Positions 36,711 to 47,857 of a stretch of 64,000 nt of DNA are shown one piece after another. The stretch lies in assembly GCA_037127255.1 (NCBI GenBank), contig JBANSL010000020.1, positions 53,357,098 through 53,421,097 on the forward strand, written 5' to 3'. Origin of the DNA: Persicaria tinctoria. Lineage: Eukaryota; Streptophyta; Magnoliopsida; Caryophyllales; Polygonaceae. Below the pieces are notes generated by a model. It did not search any database. It saw only the letters and a list, made by a program, of their open reading frames with translations, and had not been told where the DNA came from. Position 1 is the stretch's first letter. The number at the start of each line of letters is the position of its first letter. Made by a program: the position numbers and the translations under genes.

Positions 36711-36893
36711 ACTCTGAAGTAAGAATTCGAGCCATCCCAGAGGGATTACTATTTAATCTTGGGTGTCACTATATACACCGCAAATCCGGATTAAGGATTT
36801 GCACGTCCTTAAGGACGTGCAAGTTTGGGACGGGGCACGTCCGCTAAAAACGTCTTGCACGTCCTTAACAATGTGCAAGCAGCTTGCACGTTG

Positions 36894-36925
36894 TTAGGGT
36901 TTAGGGTTTAGGGTTAGGGTTTAGG
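36894..36925 (+). repeat. interstitial telomere-type repeat (TTTAGGG)n
   Basis: Four or five near-perfect TTTAGGG units lie 130 bp inside the left end of the MULE. This is the plant telomere unit and also the telo-box of some plant promoters. It lies beyond the 3' end of the transposase gene, so an end-associated or chance role is possible. Confidence 0.8.
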
Positions 36926-37113
36926 TTTTCCGACGGTTTTATAATGTTAATTGATAAAATTGTGTTTAGCTAGTGGATTTGATGGATTTAGGGTCAAATT
37001 AAACAGAACACAAGAATTGTTAAGGTTTTCATTCGGATAATATGCGAATAACGTTACAAGGAACGGAAAAAAAGGTTTACATTCATAATTTTAATAAAGT
37101 TGTGGAATACAAT

Positions 37114-39337
37114 CTAGGAAAATAGTAAAGGACGGCCGGACTCGGCACGCAAGGCTCTAAATCTCTCAATCTGAGCTTGAAACGGAGCATCCCATCCTTC
37201 GACGCTCGGATGATGATGTTCGACCCATTCTAATGGAGGCGGCGGAAGAGGAGCGTTAGGACGCAACCAGATCTATGAGAACAAAAATTTAGAGTTAGAG
37301 TATTGACATATGTATGAAAAGCATGAATAGGTAATAAAAAAGACGTTTGAAGTCGTACCGTGGCAAAATGGTCTTGGTTTCCGATGCAGGCTACACCAAG
37401 AGTTGCTGATTGGGGAGGGTTGTTAGCAGATGTCAGCGAGATCATGGGGAGACATGTGAACGGATGATGCCAAGCTAGGACGACGAGAGGAATCTGATAT
37501 ACTGTCGCAAATACTAAACCCATGATGGGTAGCTCTATCCACCGTCTCCTATCACCATGTGTGGCTCCGGCCCATCTCTGGTAGTCGACGAACTGCTGGA
37601 ATGGGTACTCTCCCGTATAACAACCGGCGTACAAAACGGCGTGATCCTCCAAGTGATTGCATAGTAACGTTTTGAGTTCCGGGAAAGCAGTCTCGCCGAT
37701 CGGTGATGTCAAAGCCGCCAAAGCACGGTAGCCACAATGACCATCTCCAGCAGTGTCCCTCACCGTCTGAATATGATCGAGCATGAAGGGATCAACGTTG
37801 TTTCGACCCCAGTTGAACCCTCCGAACACATCATCACGTCCACGTCGAGCTGAGGTCGCTTGTGGGCGAGGCCGAGCAGCATTTCGAGCAGCACGCGCTT
37901 CTTCTCTCTCAAACCTTTCCCTTACCTCCTCGTATGGCAACGGGTTGGTTCTGCAGGCATTCCTCGACCCCCAAGGCCTCCCCTTCCTTCGGACGCTTGC
38001 TGATGAGGGTGGGTGCAGCTCATCCTCGCATACATCGTTGGAAGCCGTGTATGAAGATGACAGCTCATACGGCAGTGGGGTGTCGTCGAGGTCAGTCCAT
38101 GTCAAATCCATCCAGAACGGGTGGATGTCCTCGGCGGGTATCGGAGTACCGGAGTTGACGTATGCCTGAATATCATGGACACAAGGGATCCCGTAACAAA
38201 CCCTCCAATGTCGGTCCGTGCATTCCGGAGGAACCTTTTGGTTCACGACATCCTGCCACATCTTGTACAGATAATCGAAGCACTTTTTGGAGATTAAAGT
38301 CTTTACCTCATAAAAAAGGTTGACTTTATACGCCGCTGTTGGCCATTTGAAGCGGTCGATCTCCAAAGTAGTTTGCAACTCATGCACTTGACAATCGTTG
38401 ACTCTATGGATTGCATCGATCACGATGCGAAAGTAACCAATCGATGAGTGCAGTGCCTCCTTCAGAACCTTGTGTTAACCCTCAACTCTGTACACATTGA
38501 AGTGCATATCACTAAATATTCGATGTTATATCATATTGTAATGGGAGATATGAAGTAAGGTTGTACCTGTTTGTCGTACGGGTGCCGAGATGGAAGACAT
38601 TATCTACGTAGCACCGTACTATGTTCCTGCTGTGTGGAAGCCAAACCGACTCCAAATACGCCACCACACCTGGGAATGGGTGCCATGCAGCTCGTAGCGC
38701 CCGACGACGTCGGTTTAATGATTCCTCCGACCTCGATTCGAACAGCCCCCAACAGTTGCCCTTAAAGATGTCAGCGTGGTTTAAATTCTTCGTGATCTTC
38801 AGAGCTGCTTCCTCGCATCTTCTCGTCACGTGTAACCAACAAAGGAGATGCTGGACGTCGGGGAAGACAACATTCAGCGCCGCCAAGAGACCTAGCTCTC
38901 GATCAGTCATGATAGCTTGAGGCTGAACCGTCCCAAGCAAGATCTGAAGCTGTCGCAACACCCAGGCGTATGTGTGTTCGTTCTCTTGCGACATGAAGTT
39001 ATAGGCGATGCAGTAAGTATTGCCTGAGGGTGTGAACCCGACCACCTCGCACAAAGGAATCCCATATCTGCAAGTGTAAATATGTTACATATAAAATACT
39101 TTATAATTGGCTATATGTGCAATAATGTAATCGTAATTAAGTAACTTACGCATTTGTTTTGTATGTGTTGTCCATTATGATGACGTAATGGAACCTTCGG
39201 AGAAGGCGTATCCCGTCGGGATGCGCCAGGAAGAGGTCGCTCCTCGGCCACTGCTCGGCCTCCTCCTCGGCCACTGCTCGGCCTCCGTCGCCGGCGCCAG
39301 ACGCCGCCCCATCACCACTACCCTCCTCCTCGGCCAC
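37114..39337 (-). pseudogene. MULE transposase fused to an OTU cysteine protease, N-terminally truncated
   Basis: Four exons can be read: 39150-39337, 38567-39067, 37359-38487 and 37114-37272, with introns of 82, 79 and 86 bp bounded by GT...AG. Exon 1 ends and exon 2 begins within the transposase core (LFLAHPDGIRLLRRF, IIMDNTYKTN with the first catalytic D, then CEVVGFTPSGNTY, IMTDRELGLL with the second D, FPDVQHLLCWLHV). Exon 3 has a SWIM-like CYGIPCVHDI and a GRP AT-hook-like RRKGRPWGSRN. The OTU domain follows: GDGHCGYRA (catalytic D and C) to NQDHFAT (His), spliced to the last exon WLRPNAPLPPPP. A TAA at 38475-38477, in place of a conserved codon after NRVEG, stops the frame, and the usual N-terminal 200 or more residues are missing, replaced by GC-rich low-complexity sequence. 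MULEs with OTU domains are known in plants. Confidence 0.85.
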
Positions 39338-39534
39338 TGTTCGGGCTCCATCGCCGCCGCCAGACGCCGCCCCACCACCACCACCCTCTCAGTGCTCCGG
39401 CACTGCTCTCTCTCTTTCTGGGTCTCTCTCTCGGTCTCGGTCTCTCTCTCTCAGTGCTCCGGCACTGCTCTCTCTCGCTCGATTTCTGAAGACGATGAAG
39501 ACGAAGACGAAGAGGCACGTCCTCTTCGTCTTTA

Positions 39535-39720
39535 AGGGACGTGCTTGCACGTTTAAAAAAAAAACGTGCTTGCACGTCCGGGTTTGGGTGGCTCTCACCC
39601 AACTTGCACGTCCTTAAGGACGTGCAAGCACGTTATTAAAAAAAAAAAACGTGCTTGCACGTCCGGGTTTGGGTGGCTCTCACCCAACTTGCACGTCCTT
39701 AAGGACGTGGGGATTTGCGG
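39535..39720. repeat. self-complementary subterminal repeats of the MULE
   Basis: Two 85-bp-spaced copies of CGTCCGGGTTTGGGTGGC...ACCCAACTTGC occur (39575 and 39660), each followed by the palindrome GCACGTCCTTAAGGACGTGC (partly cut at the outer one). The same palindrome occurs near the opposite end (36806-36825). They could form strong hairpins and may be transposase-binding subterminal repeats. Confidence 0.8.
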
Positions 39721-39736
39721 TGTATATAGCCGAAAC

Positions 39737-40060
39737 GTTAATCTTTTTTATACCTTAATTAAAATAAATCGCATTTGGAAGTGTAGAGAGCGACCTGTTA
39801 AAACATGAAGACAAATTAAGAAAGGATCCAGAGGGCTGGAATTCCTGATTCTTCTTTATCATAACCGAGTGATGAGTGATGGAGCGACCATCTCAAAGAA
39901 TAACCACATAGTTATGATTGTAAACTCGACGAACCAAGAATTCAGCAACCCTAAGTCTCATTATAGATAATACTGTATATCGACGAATAAAAGCGTTCAA
40001 TTATGTTTCCAACACAAGTTGCAATGACCAAGCAAGAGCTATTTGTGCCCTAAAATAAGC
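39737..40060 (-). other. distal part of the duplicated locus (copy 2)
   Basis: Reverse complement aligns with 12734-12895, with two additional segments (for example TTGAACGCTTTTATTCGTCG) absent from copy 1. It is separated from the gene copy by about 190 bp that has no counterpart there. Confidence 0.6.
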
Positions 40061-40372
40061 AACAATCAAAATGGGAGAGGGAGGGATGAGAAGGAACTCT
40101 TCAGCTACTGAGATATATATAACTCGAAGCATCATTCATACTTGTATGTTGTATGAGACGTCGGAAGATGTAACTGCTTAATTAGACAGTTTGCATTTTT
40201 GGTTTCTCAAGGTCAAATTGGGTATATATCTTAATTTCGGATGCCTTTGCTTTTTTGTTTATCAATCAAGTGCGCGCGAGCAAAGAGTTTTAAGAGCCAA
40301 AAATAAAACCGGTTGCGAAAAGCAAGATTATAACATTGCTTAATCAAAACCTGTCTTGATCCATATCCATAC

Positions 40373-40587
40373 CAAGGCTGACTGAACCGCTCGAGCTCGG
40401 CTCGAGAAAGCTCATCCACTGACCTAAACAAAGCTCGGTTAAAAGCTCGACTTGTTCGATTTAGGCTCGAATAGCTCAAATTTTATGAAAATTTTAAATT
40501 TTACTTTAAGTTAACATGTTATAAGCAAATGTTCTAACAAGCTTGAACACGCCAGGATCGGTTCGTTCGACCCAAATAACACCCCTA
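40373..40587 (-). mobile_element. degenerate hAT MITE (GAGCTCGAG-rich) in the copy-2 3' flank
   Basis: Absent from copy 1, so an insertion. One end on the minus strand is TAGGGGTGTTATTTGGG, like the hAT MITE at 48005-48395, and the interior shares GAGCTATTCGAG, CGAGCCGAGCTCGAG and TTTCATAAAATT. The other end is diverged. Flanking TTATTAAT/GGTATGGAT may be a decayed 8-bp duplication. Confidence 0.55.
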
Positions 40588-40751
40588 ATTAATAAAATAT
40601 TACTTAAATGTATATCCTCCTCGATAAGCAATCGATCGATGATAGTACATGCTAGGAAGCATTCCAAACCCAACCAGAAACAATTCAAACAAGCAGCAAT
40701 TGAGTAAACAATTAGTACCTATTGTCTTGAGTAAGGACACAGAGAGACCAT

Positions 40752-41255
40752 TCACCAAATGTAACCCTCATTCTCCAATATTTCATCAATCATATCCCTA
40801 GTTAGGTCGTCAGGGAAGTAGGAATAGAATGATTCTGGCCAACGCTGATTTTCAACCCTGGCAGGGTTTTCAGGAGGGACGATATGAGGAGTGTCGAATT
40901 GGAGGAACAAACCAGATTAGCTATGCAAACCCTAATTCCCAAACACAACACAAATCGAAGATCGAGAAAATACCAAGAGGAAATCAGAAACTGCAAATTA
41001 AGGTATACCTTGATCAACAACACCATCAGGCGATGGCGAATTCTCGCTAGCTATGGTCGGATCCGAACTTTGGTGAATTTCGGCCTGATCCAACCCCTCG
41101 AAAGGCAAAGAATCTTTGGTATCGGAGATCGCCCTGAGGCGCTTTGCCCCTTCCGATTCAATCTCTTCTTCGGGCGGTCGCTTCCCAGGAACGGAGGGTG
41201 AGATACTCATACTCATGGTTGGCTGAAACGGTAGACCCATGGTTGCCGTTTCCAT
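40752..41255 (-). pseudogene. small two-exon gene, copy 2, splice acceptor apparently lost
   Basis: Exon 1 (41009-41255; ATG at 41253-41255 adding METAT, or at 41238-41240 as in copy 1) encodes an intact frame very similar to copy 1 and ends GATCAAG before GTATACC. The exon 2 homologue ends with TGA at 40752-40754 and is open (DTPHIVPPENPARVENQ..., ...EGYIW), but a deletion relative to copy 1 has removed about 24 bp including the CCAAAG acceptor and exon 2 start. The intron is shortened and otherwise alignable. Unless another acceptor is used, it cannot be spliced as in copy 1. Confidence 0.6.
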
Positions 41256-41420
41256 CCTGTCAATCGCCCCCTTTCAATTTTATTTATACGATACTGTTAG
41301 GGTCTACGAGACAACGACTGTGAACCGACTCCTCTGTGGTTCTTCTTCTTATTGGGCCGGGCCTTCTCTCCCACAATCGTCATCTACTATATCTATCTTC
41401 TATCCTACGGAGTATTTCCA
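41256..41420 (-). promoter_or_regulatory. promoter region of copy 2
   Basis: Aligns with about 9745-9912, including the GGCCCAAT motif and the AATACTCCGTA string. Copy 2 has roughly 37 additional bases (AGTCGTTGTCTCGTAGAC and AGTATCGTATAAATAA) between the motif and the ATG. Confidence 0.4.
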
Positions 41421-41485
41421 TCGTTCCAGTATTAAAAAATATAAGAAAAACAGTTCAATCTATTTATTATCTATATCTATCTATA

Positions 41486-42120
41486 TCTATATAAAATACT
41501 AAAGATTTAGGCCTCTGGTGCAATTTCGCATCCATTGAATTTTTTGGATTAAAACGAGATTATTTTTACGTGTTATATTCTGAATTAAATTGATATTATA
41601 TTTTTGGGCCATATCAATTAATAAGTCAATATAATTAGGTAAAAAATTATCTTTCTAGATCAAATAATCTATCCAGTGTTTATTTGTAAAATATTATTTA
41701 GCTTTGTAATCTAAAACAAATATAATATTTAATTATTGTATATCTACATTGCTAATTTTTTTATAGATATTAATATTTTACTTTGGCCATTTAAACTCAA
41801 TTTATGGCTTAACCAACTTATAAAAAGATCATGTAGATAATTTATTTTTATGAAGCACGATTTTACAAAGTTAATCAATCTAAATTTTTTGTAATTATAA
41901 AATATAGTATAAATCGAACGTAAATATGTACCACGCCGTCAAGATTCTAAAAGATGAATATTGAATATTTGGTCAATTATTCTACCTTTTAGATCAAATT
42001 AAATATAATATATTTATATATGGTTTTATTTTTGTAAGCCACGGCAATTAATAATCTAATATAATATTTTAATATAATTAATATAATAAAATATAATTTA
42101 TTAACAAAACGCGCAACTGA
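41486..42120 (+). mobile_element. Helitron remnant with decayed 3' end
   Basis: Starts TCTATATAAAATACTAAAG and shares the 5' block GGTGCAATTTCGCATCCA and CATATCAATTAATAAGTC with the copy at 23930. The expected hairpin-CTAG end is not intact: only AACAAAACGCGCAACTG remains near 42110. Confidence 0.6.
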
Positions 42121-42399
42121 ACCAATCAAAGTAATAAAAGGTCATAAAAACCAAGCAGCAGAAATTAAAATACATGAACTGACAGGTATGTAAAATGTAT
42201 GTCACAAGATTACTTAGAGTTAGAGTCTGTCCGATGGGTAAGTCTGTAAGGCGTGAGAGTTAAATGAGGATAATAACAAACATCATTAACAGAATACGAG
42301 TAGGGGGTGTAGTCCATATATAGCAGAAAAACGAATGAAAATATATTGTAGAAAATTAAGTTTTCGGGTGCCTTCTTGAATAGATGGTAGACACTAGAC
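42121..42399. other. spacer, no gene seen
   Basis: Between the Helitron remnant and the presumed start of the large LINE. Nothing recognised. Confidence 0.35.
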
Positions 42400-42481
42400 A
42401 GGTTAAAAAAAATCTCTAGAGAGAGTGCGTCGTTTGTGCAATCATTTGTACGTCGTTGGCTTTGTTTAGGGTTGTGATCGG

Positions 42482-43069
42482 CAGTGGCGGAGTCAGGATT
42501 CTCGGTCGGGGGTGCTAAAAAAAATTAGCGGGTTTTTTTATTTTTTGGTGTATATTTATTAAGAATATTTTTTGAAAAAAAATATTCAAAAATTATTAAA
42601 ATTTTGATTTTTAAAAAGTTTTCTTTGAATTTACATAGTTGAAAGTAATAACAAAAAAAAAAAAAGAGAAACAAAAAAAATATGAAAGAATCACGAAAAA
42701 TTATTTTTAAAACAATATTGAAAGAAAAGGTTAAGTGCATAATTTAAACATAAATATGACATTCTGTTAATGAAATAGTTGGTAGAAACAAAAAACTATA
42801 GAGAAATTAAGAAAAATTAATGAAATGGTAAAATAAATAAAAAGTGAAAGAGTTGAGATTTGAACCCAAGACCTTTTAAAGTTATGTTTTCTTCCTTCCT
42901 TCCTTTACCACTTGAGCTAATTAGCACTCGTGTCTCATATACGATTCAAATATCTTATATTACCTTAAAAATACTAAATATATGCAAAAAATAATAATTT
43001 TTTTTTGTTTTTTTTTTCCGCCAAGGGGTGCTCGAGCACCCCCAAGCACCCCCCTTGGCTCCGCCACTG
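42482..43069 (+). mobile_element. hAT MITE, 588 bp, inserted in the LINE 5' region
   Basis: Termini CAGTGGCGGAG(T/C)CA and complement, flanked by a perfect 8-bp duplication GTGATCGG (42474-42481 and 43070-43077). Same family as 2001-4769, opposite orientation. It also carries box A (complement at 42908-42919) and box B (complement at 42857-42866) motifs. No transposase. Confidence 0.9.
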
Positions 43070-43082
43070 GTGATCGGTGTTC

Positions 43083-43565
43083 ATGGAGGACTGCCGGACG
43101 ACTCTGGCCGTGGGCACGCCATCGTCGGACCCGGATCAGCCCATGGTACAACAGGTTTCGACTATGACAGACGAGAACGTTAAGCAAACCGGTCTCTCGG
43201 AAGATACCCCAAAGACTTTCATGATGGGCAAGAGTAGCATTGAGAGCAAAGTGAACGACTCGCAAGGAGCAAATGATGGGCGGATCGTGAGTGAGGTAAG
43301 TCTGTCATGGAAAGATATTACTATTGGCGGAGGTCGTTCTAAACAACAAAGATCCGTGCTTGATAAGCAAGGTTTGGAGGGGAAGATAACCACTTCGTTT
43401 CCGGACGGGCCGGAAAGAGATCCGGTGATTACAGTTGTAGGTGAGGGACGTAGAAAAACTCCTGGAGGAGGTTTGGAGAAATGCCATTGTTTTTAAAGTC
43501 CTGGGATATCCGGTTGTGTTCCCCGTGATGGAAAGGAAGACTAGAGAGATGTAGAATTCGGGAAT
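43083..43565 (+). pseudogene. LINE ORF1, N-terminal part
   Basis: From ATG 43083 (MEDCRTTLAV) through an SWKDITIGGG stretch typical of plant L1 ORF1 N-termini. Near 43455 a one-base shift occurs: the original frame resumes as WRNAIVFKVLGYPVVFPVMERK, the conserved start of DUF4283. The Copia element interrupts it at 43566. Confidence 0.7.
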
Positions 43566-44257
43566 TGTTGATAATTAGATGCGCAGCGGAAGTTTTAGAA
43601 ACTATTTTCTATCATCTAATCGCAAGATCTTCATGCATAAAATCGATAGATCAAATCATTGTTCATAGGAGATACATGTTGATGCGTGGACCGGATCCTT
43701 TCGGATATGAACGGAAAGATGAGAGCCCCACGCGTTGCTCCTCTACTTTGTCCACACGAGTCCGGTCTAGATCTCCTTTGCCTTCGACTGTTAGGACGAA
43801 GATCGAAAGGTGAACAATCAAATTGCTCTTGATTGATGATGGTGAAATTCAGTCCTCACATACCAATTGGTGCGGCCAAAACTCACGTTCCTCTCTCTAG
43901 GATGTGTTAATTAGGTCAAATCCTTATGAGCTCATCTTTATAAGCTCATATTTATACCCTATTTAATTAATTATTTATTTCACAAATAAATCTTATCCCA
44001 TTATTATTAATATATATATCTAATATACATTAATAATAAAATCATCTATCTTTTGATCAAGTCCGCCAACTCTAAGTGTGTGACCGCATAGGATCCGTTT
44101 ATAATAGCCATGGGTTTAACCCGTTTAAGCCCATTAATCGTAGTTGGCTTCTAGCAAAGCATTACGACTCCTAAAATAATCGGATTGAATATCTCTATCA
44201 ATTGTCCTATTCCATAATTAGTCATTGCACATTAAATTAAAGGACACAATTCCTTCA
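43566..44257 (-). repeat. Copia 3' LTR
   Basis: Bounded by TG...CA on both strands. The bases just inside it, on the minus strand AAGGAAAAGTGGAAGAT (44258-44274), form the polypurine tract that primes plus-strand synthesis, which defines this as the 3' LTR. Confidence 0.9.
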
Positions 44258-45579
44258 ATCTTCCACTTTTCCTTAAAACAAGTGTGCAATATAAGATACT
44301 CGTGTCTCTTAATGTCTTATTTGATGATATGGTGACATTCATATCTATTATCAAATACGTTTCTTGAACTCCGAGTTCGAACTGTCAAATAAACAGATGA
44401 TTACAAATAATCCATCTGAGCATGGCCATGCATTTTCAGTTCTTGCTCTTCAAGTGGCCTAGACACCATTCCTTTTCGATGCATCACCGTATGCATGAAG
44501 AAGGAGGACATCTCCAGTCTTGTATGACTATGACTCCCACTCAACTTTTGGCAATCCCAACTGCGACCTTTATAACTCCCTTTTACGGAAAGCGTTTAGC
44601 CGTGTCAAAGAAATACCAATCATCAAGAGAGATCATAACATACTCATGTATGAGGAATCTACTAATCATGGTTTAACTTAAAACACTGCAATCCCTTTTG
44701 TAGAGTCTTAAGGTGGGTCTGTCCTATATGTATAATCCATACATATATATGTAATTGACTAGACATCTCCATGTCCCTATAGCCCATGAAACTTGGCGCT
44801 ATCAATCAACTTACAATATAGTCATTAATAAAATCACATATGTCCAATTTAATGATTTCAGACTAAGGACTTGTGATAATTCGTAACTGCATTTCACTTG
44901 ATGGGGTTTCAGTTACCAGAAGACTTAAGATAAGCCCATTTGCGAACTAGGAATTATTTGGACAATTTATTTATCATCGTTCAAGACAATATATAAATAA
45001 GGATGAAATATCACATATATCTAGTCGAACATAAACTTAGTGTATAACACTCTCAATATAAAATGTAATAGAAAGCAATCTCAAAAGCCATTCTCCAATG
45101 TGTTTGAGACTCTTAGCCCTAGTGTGACCATCGTGCTTGGATAGGCATAAGCTTCGTCAATGGATTTGCAATATTGTCATATGTATGCACCTTACACATC
45201 TTAATGTCAAATAAGGTGATACATCCTCATGAGATGTACGATCAACTTATCATCACCCTTAAGAAATCATCATTGGTTCTTCTCAAGAACTTCAGGATGT
45301 TTTTAGTTGCACACTATTGTGCCTCTCATGGAATCGATTGGTATTTGCTACACATGCTCAAAACAAATGCAACATTAGGTCGTGCACACACCATGACATA
45401 AGTAAAACCCTTTCTTGGAATCTTGCATATTGAATCCGTTAAGAATCTTATCTAGATATAAGTTCCTTGATTCAATCTAAGCAATCTCTTAGATCTATCT
45501 CTATAGATCTTCATTCCACATATGTACACTGCCTCCCCAATGTCTTTCATTGATAAACATTTATTTAGTCATTCCTAAA

Positions 45580-46264
45580 TGGATTCTAGCATCGGAATGT
45601 CATTCCCAATAAGTAGTATGTCATCCACATACAATACTAGGAAGATCACTTTAATCCCACTAAACTTCTTGTATACACAAGGGTTCTTTTCACATCTGAA
45701 GAAATCAAACTCTTTGATCTTTTCATCAAACCAAAAGTTCCAACTCCTGGATGCTTGCTTAAGTCCATATATATAGACCTCTTAAGCTTGCATACCTTCC
45801 TAGCATCACTTGGATCTTCAAAACCCTCGGGTTGTGTCATGTACACATCCTCTTCCAAGAATCCCTTCAAGAATGCGGTTTTGACATCCTTTTGCCAAAT
45901 CTCATAATCATAATAAGCAGCAATAGCAAGGATTATCCTAATGGATCTTATCATGACAATTGGTGAAAATGTCTCATCATAGTCTATACCATGAATCTGT
46001 TTAAAACCTTTGGCAACTAATCTTGCCTTGTATACAGATACCTTTCCCATCCTTATCAGTCTTGAGTTTGAAAACCCATTTGCTCCATATGAGTTTTACC
46101 TCATCTGGCAAATCTAACAAGTCCCAAACATGATTTTCAAACATCGAATCCATTTCGGATCTCATGGCCTCAAACCATTTCTTGGAGTCTGGATTTGTCG
46201 TTGCTTGCTTATAGGTATTAGGCTCATCATGTTCTAACAGAAGAACATCAAGGTTTACATTCAA
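45580..46264 (-). pseudogene. Copia reverse transcriptase, fragmented
   Basis: Minus-strand frames give KKWFEAMRSEMDSM, LIWSKWVFKLKTD, VSVYKARLVAKGFKQ, IDYDETFSPIVMIRSIR, DVKTAFLKGFLEEDVYM and, after frame changes, the catalytic YVDD (about 45617-45632). The region downstream (44280-45580) should hold RNase H but shows only scattered similarity. At least two frameshifts are present. Confidence 0.8.
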
Positions 46265-46487
46265 GATGAAATCATCATACGTCTTGGTTGTACTCTTGGC
46301 CTATCTGATCTACGAGTGGGTTCAACAGGTTCAACAATTGGAGCTGGAACAACTTCCACAACTATTTGTGGACCCTCTTGTTCCGGTTCTTGGATGATTT
46401 GGGGCCCTTGGCCTTCCAAAACCATCAACTCGTCCTCGACATCATCTATGTCATCTCGTTGTTGAGTTTGTTTCTCTTCATCATGAA

Positions 46488-47353
46488 CTAGTTCAAGATG
46501 AACTCTCTTTCCAAAAAGACACTATCCCTTGCAACAAACACCTTTTGTTCAGCGGGATTATAGAAGTGATATCCAAAACTACCTTTTGGATACCCTATAA
46601 AATAGCATTTATCTGATTTAGGGGAAAGCTTATCCGTTTGTAAACGCTTTACAAAAGCTTCACATCCCCATATCTTTATAAAAGACAATTTCGGAACCTT
46701 TTCAATCCACATCTCATATGGAGTTTTGTCTACAGCTCTAGATTGAGTCCTATTTAGTGTAAGTACGGCAGTTGTGAGGGCATATTCCCAGAAGGATACC
46801 GGAAGGTCAGCAAAACTCATCATAAATCAGACCATGTCTAATAGGGTCCTGTTTCAACTTTCAAATACATCGTTAAGTTGTGGTGATCCTAGAGTAGACA
46901 ACTGTGTTACTATCTCATAGTTTTTCAAATGATGATCAAATTCATGGCTCAAGTACTCACCACCACGATCTGATCGAAGTGCTTTTATTTTCTTGCCAGT
47001 TTGAGTCTTTACCTCATTTTGAAATTCCTTGACTTTTCAAAGGATTCCGATTTATGTGACATAAGGTAAATATATCCATACCTACTCATGTCATCAGTAA
47101 ATGTGATGAAGTATCTATGACCACCTCTAGCTTCTGTACTCATTGGCCCACATACATCAGTATGTATAATGCCCAATAGCTCAATATCTGTTCCTTTGAA
47201 AGGTGACCTTGTCATCTTGCCCATCAAACATGACTCACATGTATGAATGGATTCACAATCCACGTCTTTTAGAAGTCCATCTTTATGGAGCTTCTTCATG
47301 CTGTCTAAACTGATGTGACCCAAACGACAGTGCCATAGGTAGGCTTCACTCAA
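46488..47353 (-). pseudogene. Copia GAG-pre-integrase and integrase, fragmented
   Basis: The zinc-binding HCRLGHIS...CESC module is followed by the integrase core TDVCGPM (first D) and SDRGGEY-type sequence (second D, about 46975), then YALTTAVLTLNRTQSR, KTPYEMW and the C-terminal KIWGCEAFVK. A frame break lies near 46830-47010. Confidence 0.8.
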
Positions 47354-47359
47354 CTTACT

Positions 47360-47750
47360 TTATTTTTTCGCTTTTGTATTTATGTTATAAGATTCTGTTG
47401 TAAGGTCGAATACAAATATTCCATTAATATCTTGAGCACGAGCATAGAAGATATCATTCTTGTGAATAATTATACCTTCATCTGTAGTGCTAAAATTAAA
47501 ACCTTCAGAATAAATTACTGCAGCCGAAACAAGGTTCTTTGTAATGCTAGGAACAAAATAACAATTATTTAGTTCTAAGATTAAACCAGAAGGAAGAGAT
47601 AAACTAAAATCTCCTATGACAAGTGCAGCAACGTTTGCTCCATTTCCAACGCGTAGCTCTATCTCCTCTTTATTCACTTGTCTCATATTTCTTAGTCCCT
47701 GAACATTTGAAATAATGTGAGCACCACATGCGGTATCTAATACTCAAGTA
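47360..47750 (-). pseudogene. Copia aspartic protease region
   Basis: The active-site segment VLDTACGAHI (47712-47745) departs from the usual D-S/T-G (DTACG instead of DSG), and a stop precedes it. It continues through the conserved VGNGA...G and LNNCYFVPSITKNLVS regions. Confidence 0.7.
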
Positions 47751-47857
47751 GGACCATTATCTAATGTGAGAACATTGGTTGACAGTAATTCAATAACATA
47801 AATACCTGAAGTGTTGGAACTCAAAGTCCCATTCTTATTGTCTTCCAGGTACTTGGG

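Larger units (their letters stand above)
36761..39736 (-). mobile_element. MULE (Mutator-like element) with OTU domain
   Basis: Inverted termini GGGTGTCACTATATACACCGC and GTTTCGGCTATATACACCGC share CTATATACACCGCAAATCC. Flanks share TTAATCTT (36753-36760 and 39738-39745), 8 of 9 positions of a MULE duplication. The empty site AAGATTAAATAGTAAT is preserved in the other copy of this locus near 12886, confirming the boundaries. It encodes a MULE transposase with a C-terminal OTU domain on the minus strand. Confidence 0.85.

Noticed and set aside
36894..36925. Chromosome end or telomere fusion
   Set aside because: Only four or five TTTAGGG units, located inside a well-bounded MULE, with ordinary DNA on both sides.
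39188..39602. Arg/Ser-rich ORFs on both strands near the MULE right end
   Set aside because: They derive from CTCGGCCACTGCTCGG and CTCTCTCGGTCTC repeats.
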